Of a DNA stretch of 64,000 nt, positions 24,267 through 33,119 are shown piece after piece. This DNA comes from Puniceibacterium sp. IMCC21224 (lineage in GTDB: Bacteria; Pseudomonadota; Alphaproteobacteria; Rhodobacterales; Rhodobacteraceae): positions 2,108,001-2,172,000 of the forward strand of contig NZ_LDPY01000001.1 in assembly GCF_001038505.1 (NCBI RefSeq). The letters run 5' to 3'. Positions within the stretch are counted from its first letter, which is position 1; every line of letters starts with the position of its first letter. Made by a program: the position numbers and the translations under genes. A model generated the notes under the pieces. The model had not been told where the DNA came from. It was given only the letters and a program-made list of their open reading frames with translations, and did no database searches.

Positions 24267-26081
24267 TCATTCCTCGTACCACCAGACATCTGGCTGCCAC
24301 CCGATCCAGTCGCCGTATATCGGCAGTTTTTCCGGGTATTTCAACTCTTTGGTATGGGCGATCCGGCTGACGTTCCACTGATAGACCGGGATCACGTAAC
24401 GCCCTGTCGTCAGCACCCGGTCCAGCGCCCGTGCCGCAGCGATAAAATCCTCGCGGCTGGTGGAACTCAAGAGCCGGTCGATCATCGCGTCGGCGGCCGG
24501 CGAATTCATGCCCATCCAGTTGCGCGACCCGGGTTCGCTCACGCCTTGCGCGCCCCAGTACAGCCTTTGTTCGTTCCCCGGAGACAGCGACAACCCGCGC
24601 CGATAATAGGTCATGTCAAAATCGTAGGTGTTGGTGCGCTCCTGATACTGCGCGGCGTCGATGACCGAAATGCGCGGCGTGATGCCCATACGCTCGAGCG
24701 CCTGCGCATAGATGTCGATGATCGACTGCTCTTCGCCACTGCCCTGACTTAGCACGATTTCAAAGCTGAAGGGGCGACCTTCGGAGTCTTTCATCACGCC
24801 GTCCTGAATGGTCCAGCCGGCCTGCTCCATCAGCGCCATCGCCTGACGGATGTTGCCCCGGTTGCGGGCCGACCCGTCGCCATGGGGCAGGGCATAGCCA
24901 TCCAGCGCGCCGGGCAACAGCGTCTCTGCATAGGGTTCAAGGAATTCGCGCACCCGCCCGGTTGCAGGACCCTCGTCCATCCCCAGCACCGAGTTCGAGA
25001 AATACGAACTGATGCGCGGCTGTTTCGATCCGGTCATCGTCTCGTTGATATATTCAAAGTTAAAGGCGTGGATCATTGCGTCGCGCACCCGCCAATCCTT
25101 GAACACGTCGCGCCGAGTGTTCATCACAAAGCCGGTGATGCCGGACGGGCGCTGATGCGGGATCTCGGACTTCACCACGTCGCCGCGCTGAACGGCGGGG
25201 AAATCGTATTGGCTGTCCCACTTTTCGACATTGTTTTCGCGGTTCGAATTCAACTGCCCGGCTTTGAACGATTCGAACTGGGCGGTGCCGTCGCCGTAGA
25301 ACTCCATCCGGATTTCATCCAGATTGCCCTGTCCGCGCATGAACGGCAGATCGCGGCCCCAGTACTCGGGATTGCGTTTCAGGCTGACGTAGCGCCCGGC
25401 CTCAAAGCTGTCGACGACATAGGGCGCGGTTCCGATCGGTATGATGTCGATACCGGATTGCGCGAAATCGCGTCCCTCCCATTGGGCCTTTTTCAGGATT
25501 GGGCGCATGCCGATGATCAGGGCAAGTTCGCGATCTTCGACACTAAAATCGAACCGCACCGAGCGCGGCCCGGTTTGCTGCATCTGCGCCACCTTGGCCC
25601 ATGTCCCGTGATAGCGCGGGTGGCCTTTGGTGCCGAGGATTTCATAAGACCACATCACATCTTCGACAGTGACGGGGCTGCCGTCGGAAAACTGCGCCTC
25701 TGGGCGCAGAGTGAATTCTGCCCACTCACGATTCGGCCCGACCTCAATCGATTCGGCCAAAAGACCGTACAGCGTGAACGGTTCATCCCAAGAACGGCCC
25801 ATAAGTGATTCATAAGTCAGGGATGCCAACTGCCACGGAACCGTCCCCTTGAGGATGTGCGGATTGAGGCTGTCAAAGCTTCCGGTTTCGCCGGTGACGA
25901 TCCGCCCGCCCTTTGGCGCGTCCGGATTGGCATAGGGCAAAGACACAAAATCATGTGGAAGTGCAGGGTTGCCATACATAGCTATGCCATGCATCGGGTC
26001 AGCGGCAGCGAATCCCCCCCACGCCAGCCATGTCAGAACAGCTAGTATGCGCCCCGCACAATGGAAATAGTTCGTCGCCAT
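24267..26081 (-). CDS. ABC transporter extracellular solute-binding protein, family 5 (YejA-like)
   Basis: The 604-residue protein has a signal peptide (about residues 1-28, ending near FAAADP) and the fold of family 5 peptide/nickel-binding proteins: PDAPKGGRIVTGETGSFDSL at the start, TFTLRPEAQFSDGSPVT-like segment (seen as FTLRPEAQFSDGSPVTVEDV), and ALDRVLTTGRYVIPVYQ near the end. The opening HGIAMYGNPALPHDF matches the YejA branch, which delivers oligopeptides or antimicrobial peptides to the YejBEF permease. The permease and ATPase genes are not next to it, which is unusual for this family. I chose the ATG at 26081 (MATNYFH); a start 20 codons upstream would obscure the signal peptide. 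Confidence 0.88.
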   Translation of the reverse strand: MATNYFHCAGRILAVLTWLAWGGFAAADPMHGIAMYGNPALPHDFVSLPYANPDAPKGGRIVTGETGSFDSLNPHILKGTVPWQLASLTYESLMGRSWDEPFTLYGLLAESIEVGPNREWAEFTLRPEAQFSDGSPVTVEDVMWSYEILGTKGHPRYHGTWAKVAQMQQTGPRSVRFDFSVEDRELALIIGMRPILKKAQWEGRDFAQSGIDIIPIGTAPYVVDSFEAGRYVSLKRNPEYWGRDLPFMRGQGNLDEIRMEFYGDGTAQFESFKAGQLNSNRENNVEKWDSQYDFPAVQRGDVVKSEIPHQRPSGITGFVMNTRRDVFKDWRVRDAMIHAFNFEYINETMTGSKQPRISSYFSNSVLGMDEGPATGRVREFLEPYAETLLPGALDGYALPHGDGSARNRGNIRQAMALMEQAGWTIQDGVMKDSEGRPFSFEIVLSQGSGEEQSIIDIYAQALERMGITPRISVIDAAQYQERTNTYDFDMTYYRRGLSLSPGNEQRLYWGAQGVSEPGSRNWMGMNSPAADAMIDRLLSSTSREDFIAAARALDRVLTTGRYVIPVYQWNVSRIAHTKELKYPEKLPIYGDWIGWQPDVWWYEE

Positions 26082-26195
26082 ATTCACTGTAATCCCCGTC
26101 AGCCATTGTTTTATGAAGCCGGAACGTAACGGTGGATTCACCCCAATTCAAACTTTTTGCTTGGCCCCCGGCAGCTTAGGGCTTATAACGATGTC

Positions 26196-26272
26196 ACTGC
26201 TCGATAGGTTTCTTGCCTGTATGAAACCTGCCTCAATAACTTAACGCCCGCTTCGTGCGGGCGTTTTTTTTG
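26196..26272 (+). ncRNA. Candidate small RNA with its own promoter and terminator
   Basis: No plus-strand gene ends near here, yet a strong T-tailed hairpin lies at 26243-26270. Upstream, TTGGCC (26161-26166), a 17-base spacer and TATAAC (26184-26189) form a plausible promoter, so a transcript of about 75 bases starting near 26196 is predicted. A first stem pairs AGGTTTC with GAAACCT; the terminator is the second. I do not recognise the family. An alternative is that the hairpin insulates bdhA from antisense transcription. Confidence 0.45.
26243..26270 (+). terminator. Intrinsic terminator in front of bdhA
   Basis: AACGCCCGC and GCGGGCGTT pair around a TTCGT-type loop and are followed by a run of T. 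It is oriented to stop plus-strand transcription before bdhA. Confidence 0.85.
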
Positions 26273-26321
26273 TGCAGTTCCTCAGGACTGGATGGAACAA
26301 AACCGCCCTCAGCCCCCTTAT

Positions 26322-26356
26322 TTTGCAGGAGCAGCATGTTATGCTGCATCCGCAAA
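26322..26356. promoter_or_regulatory. Large palindromic operator upstream of bdhA
   Basis: The arms TTTGCAGGAGCAGCAT and ATGCTGCATCCGCAAA flank GTT and match at 13 of 16 positions; the inner GCAGCAT/ATGCTGC is perfect. It contains CTGC and GCAG half-sites, which are the elements reported for the polyhydroxybutyrate regulator PhaR in Paracoccus. It lies 20 bases before the bdhA start. Confidence 0.5.
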
Positions 26357-26376
26357 GTAATCAGGAGTTTCGGAAC

Positions 26377-27150
26377 ATGTCACTGAAGGGCAAAACCGCC
26401 GTCATCACCGGATCGAATTCGGGAATCGGCCTGGGAATCGCGCATGAGCTTGCGCGCGCAGGGGCCGATATCGTGCTAAATTCTTTCACAGATGCGGATG
26501 AGGATCATCAACTTGCCGCCGACATGGCGACCGAACATGGCGTGACCGTGCGCTACATTCAGGCCGATATGTCTAAAGGTGACCAATGCCGCGCCCTGAT
26601 TGAAAAGGCCGGGTCTTGCGACATTCTGGTGAACAATGCCGGGATTCAGCATGTGGCACCGATTGATGAATTTCCTGTCGCCAAATGGGATGCAATCATC
26701 GCCATTAACCTAAGTTCGGCGTTTCACACCACGGCTGCCGCGCTGCCGATGATGCGCAAGGCGGGGTGGGGCCGGGTGGTGAACATCTCGTCCGCACATG
26801 GTCTGACAGCCAGCCCGTTCAAAAGCGCATATATCGCAGCCAAGCACGGCGTCATCGGGTTGACCAAGACCACCGCGCTGGAAACCGCTGAACAGCCGAT
26901 CACCGCCAATGCGATCTGTCCGGGCTATGTCCTGACACCGTTGGTCGAGGCACAGATCCCCGATACGATGGAAAAATATGGTATGGGCCGTGACGAGGTG
27001 ATCAAGAAAGTGATGCTTGAGCGGCAGCCGTCGCGCGAGTTCGCCACTGTCGAGCAGCTGGGCGGTACCACCGTGTTTCTGTGTTCCGATGCGGCGGCGC
27101 AAATCACCGGCACAACGATTAGCGTCGACGGCGGCTGGACAGCCCTCTGA
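26377..27150 (+). CDS. bdhA: 3-hydroxybutyrate dehydrogenase (short-chain dehydrogenase)
   Basis: The 257-residue SDR protein has the NAD-binding TGSNSGIGLGIAHELA, NNAGIQHVAPIDEFP and the catalytic set with Ser in NISSAHG and Tyr/Lys in SAYIAAKHG. The combination IQHVAPIDEFP and the C-terminal ERQPSREFATVEQLGG is typical of D-3-hydroxybutyrate dehydrogenase, which oxidises hydroxybutyrate released from polyhydroxybutyrate to acetoacetate. The ATG at 26377 follows AGGAG. A palindromic operator (26322-26356) lies in the leader. The patatin gene follows 116 bases downstream in the same direction. Confidence 0.92.
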   Translation: MSLKGKTAVITGSNSGIGLGIAHELARAGADIVLNSFTDADEDHQLAADMATEHGVTVRYIQADMSKGDQCRALIEKAGSCDILVNNAGIQHVAPIDEFPVAKWDAIIAINLSSAFHTTAAALPMMRKAGWGRVVNISSAHGLTASPFKSAYIAAKHGVIGLTKTTALETAEQPITANAICPGYVLTPLVEAQIPDTMEKYGMGRDEVIKKVMLERQPSREFATVEQLGGTTVFLCSDAAAQITGTTISVDGGWTAL

Positions 27151-27266
27151 CAGCCTCGACAACGGTGCCAGGGTATCCATCCCTGGCCCAGACCTGCGGA
27201 CGCGGACAGCTGCATTTCGCGGCTCCGCATCGTTGCGGGCACACAGATAAATTCAGGAGCACGAAC

Positions 27267-28298
27267 ATGAGGCGGATCAATCTTGCGTTGCAGGGCGGTG
27301 GCGCGCATGGCGCCTTTACGTGGGGCGTGCTCGACCGGCTGCTCGAAGAAGAGGACATCGAGATTGCCGCAATATCCGGCACCTCGGCCGGGGCGCTGAA
27401 TGGTGCAGCGCTAAAATCCGGCTGGATCTCGGGTGGACGCGAGGGGGCGCGGGAGAACCTCAGTTGGCTCTGGGCGCAGATGGGTGCCACCGAAGAGACC
27501 GAGGCCAACGCCTGGATGCGGGCCTGGCTGCCTGATCCCTGGCTGGTGAGCCAGGCATTGCAATTTGCGCCGGGGTATATTGTGGCGGATGCCATCGGCA
27601 GGATGGCATCGCCCTATAGCTGGGGGCCGCTATATCGAAATCCGCTGGAAAAGATCGTTCAGAAATTCGATTTTGGCAACATCTGCACCGACGATGGCCC
27701 AGAGCTGTACATTTGCGCCACCAATGTTCGCGATGGCAAAGTACGGGTGTTTGCCAACGACCGGATCTCGACCAACGTGATCCTCGCCTCAGCCTGTCTG
27801 CCAACGCTATTTCAGGCGGTCGAGGTCGAGGACCCTGAGACCGGGCTGATCGAAGCGTTCTGGGACGGCGGCTATACCGGGAACCCGGCGTTGTTCCCAC
27901 TGTTCGCCGCGCATCTGCCGGACGATCTGGTGATCATCAACATCAACCCGATGGTGCGGGATTCCGTCCCGGTGACCCCAGCCGAGATTCAGAACCGGAT
28001 CAACGAGATCAGCTTCAATTCGTCGCTGCTGCGGGAATTGCGCGCGATCGAGTTTGTGCAGCGCCTGCTGGTCAGTGGAACGCTGCCCCCAGGCTCGATG
28101 AAGCAACTGCGCGTTCACATGATTGCCGACGATGCCCTGATGAATGCCCTTTCCGAAGTGACCAAACAAATCCCGGTGCCGTCGGTGTTGCAGCAACTCA
28201 AAGAGGCCGGACGCCGCGCCGCAGGGCGGTTTCTGAGTGATGACGGCGAGTCGCTGGGCGTGTGTCAGAGTGCCGATCTGCGGGCAATGTTTGCCTGA
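27267..28298 (+). CDS. Patatin-like phospholipase family protein
   Basis: The 343-residue protein has the patatin catalytic layout: the oxyanion loop QGGGAHGAF at residues 9-17, the nucleophile Ser40 in GTSAG (38-42) and the catalytic Asp in WDGGYTGNP around residue 200. It has no signal peptide, so it acts inside the cell as a lipid acyl hydrolase. It follows bdhA in the same direction; in alphaproteobacteria this pairing suggests a role in turnover of storage granules or their lipid coat, which is inference. The ATG at 27267 follows AGGAGC. A hairpin with arms CTGGC-GCAC and GTGT-GCCAG lies at about 28334-28356, after the stop. Confidence 0.88.
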   Translation: MRRINLALQGGGAHGAFTWGVLDRLLEEEDIEIAAISGTSAGALNGAALKSGWISGGREGARENLSWLWAQMGATEETEANAWMRAWLPDPWLVSQALQFAPGYIVADAIGRMASPYSWGPLYRNPLEKIVQKFDFGNICTDDGPELYICATNVRDGKVRVFANDRISTNVILASACLPTLFQAVEVEDPETGLIEAFWDGGYTGNPALFPLFAAHLPDDLVIININPMVRDSVPVTPAEIQNRINEISFNSSLLRELRAIEFVQRLLVSGTLPPGSMKQLRVHMIADDALMNALSEVTKQIPVPSVLQQLKEAGRRAAGRFLSDDGESLGVCQSADLRAMFA

Positions 28299-28369
28299 GC
28301 GGATCTGGCCCCACATGGCGGGCAAAACTGGTACTGGCGCACGCACTGTGTGCCAGTCAGGGTACCGCC

Positions 28370-28813
28370 ATGGATTTTGATCTAAGCCCCGCGACCGAAT
28401 GTGACCTCTCCGCGATCCGCGATCTGATTGAGGCAGCTTACCGCCCTTGGGCCATCGAGATCGGCCAAGAGCCCGGCCCATTGCGCGACGATTACGGCGC
28501 CCGCATTGCCCGCGGGCAGATCACCGTGGCGCGGACATCCGGCAGGATCGCGGGACTTGTGGTGCTTGAGCGGGACGGCGCCGACTTGTTACTTGACAAC
28601 ATCGCGGTTGCGCCATGGGCACAGGGTTCCGGGCTGGGGCGGAAATTGATGCTCTGGGCCGAGACACAGGCCCGGGAATGCACTGCAATCACGCTCTATA
28701 CGCATCAAAAGATGGCGCGGAATATCCACATTTACGAGCGGCTGGGCTATACGGAAACCCACCGCGTCACCGAACTGGGTTTAGCGCGCGTGTATATGCG
28801 CAAGCGCATATGA
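28370..28813 (+). CDS. GNAT family N-acetyltransferase
   Basis: The 147-residue protein has the GNAT fold: the N-terminal ATECDLSAIRDLIEAAY, the beta-strand LLLDNIAVAP, the acetyl-CoA pyrophosphate loop GSGLGRKLM and the final RNIHIYERLGYTETHRV. The target of acetylation cannot be deduced. The ATG at 28370 (MDFDLSP) directly precedes the conserved N-terminus. It lies 71 bases after the patatin gene, with a hairpin in the gap, so independent transcription is possible. Confidence 0.88.
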   Translation: MDFDLSPATECDLSAIRDLIEAAYRPWAIEIGQEPGPLRDDYGARIARGQITVARTSGRIAGLVVLERDGADLLLDNIAVAPWAQGSGLGRKLMLWAETQARECTAITLYTHQKMARNIHIYERLGYTETHRVTELGLARVYMRKRI

Positions 28814-28853
28814 TTGCAGAAAAATCCCTAACTGGGTACTCGTAAAAGCGCTC

Positions 28854-29540
28854 TCAGGACACCAATCGCGCCGCAGGCTGTGACGGATCCTTGGCGTTGG
28901 GATAGACCAGCCCGGCAGAGATCACCAGTTTGGCGGCATCCTCAATCGTCATGTCCAGTTCGATCACGTCTTCGGCGGGAAAGAATAGCAGAAACCCCGA
29001 TGTCGGGTTCGGTGTTGTCGGCACAAAAACCGATATCAGCCCCCCCGATGTCTGCGCCCGCACCGCCACTTCACCACGCGCCTTGGTCGAGATAAAGCCG
29101 ATCGCCCAGATTCCCTTGCGCGGGTACTCAATCAGACAGGCCTTTTCAAAACTGCTTTCCGACTGGGCAAAGACGGTCTCGGCGATCTGCTTGACCCCGC
29201 TGTAGATTGAGCGGACCACCGGCATCCGGCCCACCAGCCCTTCGCCAAAGCGGATCATCGAGCGGCCCAGAAATCCCTTGGCCACCCAGCCGACCAGTAT
29301 GGTGAACAGCAGGAAAAAGATCACTCCGATGCCGCGCAGGTTAATCCCTATATAGGCCTCGGGATTGAACCGGGCTGGCACCAGCGGCAGGACAAACCCG
29401 TCGATCCAGCCAATCACCGTCCAGATCAGCCAGATTGTCAGCCCGACTGGTGCAATCACCACCAGACCCGTCAGGAACGCGGCACGCAACCGGGCAAAAA
29501 GGCCGGGGCGGCGCGGTTGCGGAACAAAGGGCGTGGTCAT
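28854..29540 (-). CDS. DUF502 domain-containing membrane protein
   Basis: The 228-residue protein has two membrane spans, about residues 22-45 (FLTGLVVIAPVGLTIWLIW) and 70-92 (IGVIFFLLFTILVGWVAKG), followed by a soluble domain with RMPVVRSIYSGVKQIAETV and VFVPTTPNPTSGFLLFFPAE. These are hallmarks of DUF502, a widespread family of unknown function. The ATG at 29540 (MTTPFVP) is preferred to one nine codons upstream. It follows psuG by 86 bases on the same strand. Confidence 0.88.
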   Translation of the reverse strand: MTTPFVPQPRRPGLFARLRAAFLTGLVVIAPVGLTIWLIWTVIGWIDGFVLPLVPARFNPEAYIGINLRGIGVIFFLLFTILVGWVAKGFLGRSMIRFGEGLVGRMPVVRSIYSGVKQIAETVFAQSESSFEKACLIEYPRKGIWAIGFISTKARGEVAVRAQTSGGLISVFVPTTPNPTSGFLLFFPAEDVIELDMTIEDAAKLVISAGLVYPNAKDPSQPAARLVS

Positions 29541-29626
29541 ATGAAGCCTCGTGGTGTGTCCGCGCAAAACCTAGGCACCCGCTGCGAATTCTACAATGGC
29601 TACCGGTGCATACGCGGCACAATCGG

Positions 29627-30535
29627 TCAGTCTTTGACCATTTCGCAGGCGATGGCAGCCCCCAGACGGGCATTGTTCAACACCAGCGCAATATTGGCGT
29701 CGAGCGATCGGCCCTCGGTCAGCTCGAAAATCCGCTGGAGCAGATAGGGTGTCAGCGCCTTGCCGGTGATGCCATGCTCTTCGGCGTCGCGGGTGGCCTG
29801 GGCGATGACGGGGGCCAGCACCGAGCGGGGGATCTCGGCGCTTTCTGGGATCGGGTTGGCAATCAGCTGCCCGCCGGGCAATCCCAGCGCCTGCCGCATC
29901 TTGTGAGCCCGTGCAATGGCGGCGGGCGTGTCCATGCGCAGCGGTGCGCGCAATCCGGCTGCACGCGACCAAAAGGCCGGCAATTGGTCCTGACCATAGG
30001 CGATGACCGGCACGCCCAGGGTTTCCAGCACTTCCAGCGTTTTGGGCAGATCGAGGATGGCCTTGGCACCCGCCGCGACCACGGTGACCGCAGTTTGCGC
30101 CAGTTCATGCAAGTCGGCAGAAATATCGAACGAGGCTTCAGCCCCTTTGTGAACGCCGCCGATGCCGCCGGTGGCAAAGATCTGGATACTGGCAAGATTC
30201 GCCGCAATCATTGTCGCGGCTACCGTAGTGGCGCCGGTCCGGCCCTCGGCCATGCACACGGCCATATCGGCGCGGCTTAGCTTTGCCACCCCGCGCGCCT
30301 GCGCCAGCGCGGTCAGCTGGTCGTCGTCCAGCCCGATGCAAAGCTGCCCGTCGATCACCGCGATGGTGGCGGGCTCAGCGCCCCCGGCGCGCACAGTTGC
30401 CTCGACCTTGCGCGCCACCTCAAGATTCTGCGGCCAGGGCATGCCATGGGTGATGATGGTCGATTCGAGCGCGACAACAGGACGTTTGTTGGCAAGTGCA
30501 TCAGAGACAGCAGGTGAAAGGTGAAACAGGGTCAT
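29627..30535 (-). CDS. psuG: Pseudouridine-5'-phosphate glycosidase
   Basis: The 302-residue protein is a PsuG/IndA family enzyme that splits pseudouridine 5'-phosphate reversibly into uracil and ribose 5-phosphate. Family signatures include PVVALESTIITHGMPWPQNL, the manganese-site region FATGGIGGVHKGAE and SFDISADLHEL, and the C-terminal NARLGAAIA. Length is normal. It lies 107 bases downstream of a PfkB-family kinase on the same strand, which would make its substrate. The pair salvages pseudouridine released from RNA turnover. Confidence 0.93.
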   Translation of the reverse strand: MTLFHLSPAVSDALANKRPVVALESTIITHGMPWPQNLEVARKVEATVRAGGAEPATIAVIDGQLCIGLDDDQLTALAQARGVAKLSRADMAVCMAEGRTGATTVAATMIAANLASIQIFATGGIGGVHKGAEASFDISADLHELAQTAVTVVAAGAKAILDLPKTLEVLETLGVPVIAYGQDQLPAFWSRAAGLRAPLRMDTPAAIARAHKMRQALGLPGGQLIANPIPESAEIPRSVLAPVIAQATRDAEEHGITGKALTPYLLQRIFELTEGRSLDANIALVLNNARLGAAIACEMVKD

Positions 30536-30642
30536 GCGTTGTCCTTGAAGGATCTGAGTGCGGGGCAGGGCGGTCCTGTTTCCGATACTGCGCCGCGCGG
30601 CAGGTGTCGAGCGACAGTGCCCGAACGGAAACGCCGGCGCGG

Positions 30643-31536
30643 TTAGTTCGGCGTATCACCCGAGACATAGGTGGCGGCAGCCTGCAACGCCCGGGCCAGC
30701 GCGGCGTCACGATCCGCGCCGGCGCGCTCAGCGGCGATATGCGCTGCCATGAATGTGTCGCCCGCGCCGGTCACACGGGTCACCAGTACTTTGGGCGGGC
30801 GTCGCGTCACGATGCCCTCGCTGTGTGCGTCGCAGGTCATCTCACCGCCATCCGTCACCAACACCCGTGCAGCACCGCGCGCCAGCATGGCCTCGCCCGC
30901 CTCTGCCGCGTCGCTGAACTGACATTGGCACAGCACACCGGCCTCTTCGAGATTGACGTATAGCGTTCCGCGCCCCGCCTTAAGGAACGGCAGCAGGCGC
31001 TCGGCTTTGCCCGGTGACGCAGGCGCGACACGCAGATCCGCGCGGCGGAATGCCGGACTGCGCGCGATTTCTTCGAGCAGTGCGACCGTCAGATTGCCAT
31101 CCAGCGCGATGGTTCCGTTGTAAGGTGCGTCGCCGCGGCCCAGCGGTCCGTCGGTCAGTGGCCTTAGTATTTTGGCCCCAGCGGATTCTAGAGAATGGGC
31201 ATCCGCAATGGCGGCGATCAGACCATTCCCGCCCTCGATTGCCATGTACCAGTCGGTTGGCAGATCCTCTGAGCGGTACAGATGTGCGGTTTCCAGCCCC
31301 AGCACCTTGCAGGCGGCGACCAGCGCATCGCCCTCGGCATCGCGCCCGACCGATGACAGCAGCGACGGGCGCAAACCGAACCGCGCCAGCGTCATCGCAA
31401 TGTTCAGCGCCACTCCGCCCGGCAAACGCAGGATGCGACCGGGCACATCACTGCCGGGGCTCATATGGCTGGCGGACCGGCCGATCACATCCCATAGAAC
31501 GGAACCGATACAAAGGATGTCAGGTGCTTGGGTCAT
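30643..31536 (-). CDS. psuK: PfkB family carbohydrate kinase, probable pseudouridine kinase
   Basis: The 297-residue protein is a ribokinase-fold kinase: ILCIGSVLWDVIGRSA at the start, the Gly-rich PGGVALNIAMTLARFG, and the C-terminal active-site segment VTRVTGAGDTFMAAHIA with the catalytic Asp. Position next to psuG makes pseudouridine kinase the best specific assignment; the family alone would not separate it from other sugar or nucleoside kinases. I place the start at the ATG at 31536 (MTQAPD). The minus-strand frame stays open far upstream across hupE, but that part is only an antisense shadow. Confidence 0.85.
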   Translation of the reverse strand: MTQAPDILCIGSVLWDVIGRSASHMSPGSDVPGRILRLPGGVALNIAMTLARFGLRPSLLSSVGRDAEGDALVAACKVLGLETAHLYRSEDLPTDWYMAIEGGNGLIAAIADAHSLESAGAKILRPLTDGPLGRGDAPYNGTIALDGNLTVALLEEIARSPAFRRADLRVAPASPGKAERLLPFLKAGRGTLYVNLEEAGVLCQCQFSDAAEAGEAMLARGAARVLVTDGGEMTCDAHSEGIVTRRPPKVLVTRVTGAGDTFMAAHIAAERAGADRDAALARALQAAATYVSGDTPN

Positions 31537-31749
31537 GCCTATCAATGGCGCGCTCGTTTGATGTGCGCAAGCCTGTGAATGACCCCTGGGGCACACCCGG
31601 AATGCGCGGGACGTGGGGTGGATCGGGAAAGGTGGCAAGTATTTGGCCCGCGTTCCGCAAAACGACGCAAAAACCTTTCGCGTGGCTCTTGAGGGTTCCG
31701 GGAAAAGCCGCAGAGTGGCCGCGATAAAAAAACAAAGGAGTACGACCCC

Positions 31750-33054
31750 ATGCGCATCTTTGTATTGGTGTTCACTGCCATCCTGGCCCTGACCCATGCT
31801 GCCCTGGCGCATGAGGTCCGCCCGGCCATCGGCGATCTGACGGTGACAGACGGGCAAATGCGCCTGACAATCACCCTGAACGCCGAGGCTATCGTGGCCG
31901 GCGTCAACCTTGACGGGGTCGAGGATACCAACGCGACCGCTTCCGCCGAAGAGGTGGATGCCCTGCGAGTGCTGGAACCCGACGTACTCGCCAGCCAGTT
32001 TCGGGATGGGATTGACGCCTTTGCCGCAGCGCTGAAGATGACCGCAGACGGTGTTCCGGTTGACCTTTCTGAGGTCGAAATTGTAGTGGATCCGGTGGGG
32101 AACATTGATCTGCCGCGCGACACCCGGATTACGCTTGAGGGGGCTGTAGCGCCGGGGGCTGATGCGTTGGAAATGGTCTGGCCAGCGCGGTTTGGCACAC
32201 TGATCCTGCGTCAGCAGGGGGTGGACGAACCCTATACCGGCTATCTTGCCGGGGGTCAGGCCACGGGCCCCATTCATCTGGGTGGCGGCGATCTGACCAC
32301 AGCTACAGGGGCGTTGCTGGGCTATATTCCGGTGGGGTTTGACCACATTGTCCCGCTCGGGCTTGATCATATCTTGTTTGTGCTGGGTCTGTTTTTCCTT
32401 TCGACCCGGCTTGGTCCGCTGTTGTGGCAGGTTTCGGCCTTTACGCTGGCGCATACCGTCACGCTGGCGCTTGGGGCGCTGGGGCTGGTGACATTGCCTG
32501 GCAACATCGTCGAGCCACTGATCGCCGCGTCGATTGTCTTTGTCGCGGTCGAGAACATCCTGACATCGGGGCTTAGCCGATGGCGACCGATGGTGGTGTT
32601 TGTCTTTGGTCTGCTGCACGGGCTTGGCTTTGCCAGTGTGCTGGGCGAATTCGGCCTGCCCGAGGCACAATTTATTCCCGCGCTTCTTGGCTTTAACATC
32701 GGGGTCGAGATCGGCCAGCTCTTTGTGATTGCGATGGCGTTCCTTCTGGTCTGGACCGCGCAGAAAGTGGACGAAGGCGACACTGATCCAAAGATCGGCC
32801 AAGTGACCTACGGTTTTTTGGCGCTGGTCTTTTTCGTGTTGGGCTTTGTGTTCGACGCACCATGGTTCAGCGCCGCAATGGGGGCGTCGGCACCGGTGTT
32901 CCTGTGGCCACTGGCGGGTCTGTCGGTCTGCTGTGGGTTGGCGGCGGTGAATGTCGACAAGCTGGATGCCTACCGCCGGTTTGTCGCAATCCCGGCGTCG
33001 GTCGGGATTGCCACGGTTGGCGCCTACTGGTTTGTCGAGCGGGTCTTTCTTTGA
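31750..33054 (+). CDS. HupE/UreJ family membrane protein
   Basis: The 434-residue protein has a signal peptide (residues 1-20, cleaved near AALAHEVRP), an N-terminal periplasmic domain of about 190 residues, and a C-terminal membrane domain of six or seven spans. The membrane part has the HupE/UreJ signature: GFDHIVPLGLDHILFVLGLF, FTLAHTVTLAL and LLHGLGFASVLGEFGL, with the histidines expected to bind or conduct a metal such as nickel or cobalt. There is no hydrogenase or urease operon nearby, so the transported metal is unclear. The ATG at 31750 follows AAGGAG. Confidence 0.87.
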   Translation: MRIFVLVFTAILALTHAALAHEVRPAIGDLTVTDGQMRLTITLNAEAIVAGVNLDGVEDTNATASAEEVDALRVLEPDVLASQFRDGIDAFAAALKMTADGVPVDLSEVEIVVDPVGNIDLPRDTRITLEGAVAPGADALEMVWPARFGTLILRQQGVDEPYTGYLAGGQATGPIHLGGGDLTTATGALLGYIPVGFDHIVPLGLDHILFVLGLFFLSTRLGPLLWQVSAFTLAHTVTLALGALGLVTLPGNIVEPLIAASIVFVAVENILTSGLSRWRPMVVFVFGLLHGLGFASVLGEFGLPEAQFIPALLGFNIGVEIGQLFVIAMAFLLVWTAQKVDEGDTDPKIGQVTYGFLALVFFVLGFVFDAPWFSAAMGASAPVFLWPLAGLSVCCGLAAVNVDKLDAYRRFVAIPASVGIATVGAYWFVERVFL

Positions 33055-33119
33055 CCGGAAACACGGCTTTTCAGCTTTAGCGATATTTGCTCCCGCCATT
33101 GATATAAAATGTAGCGCGA

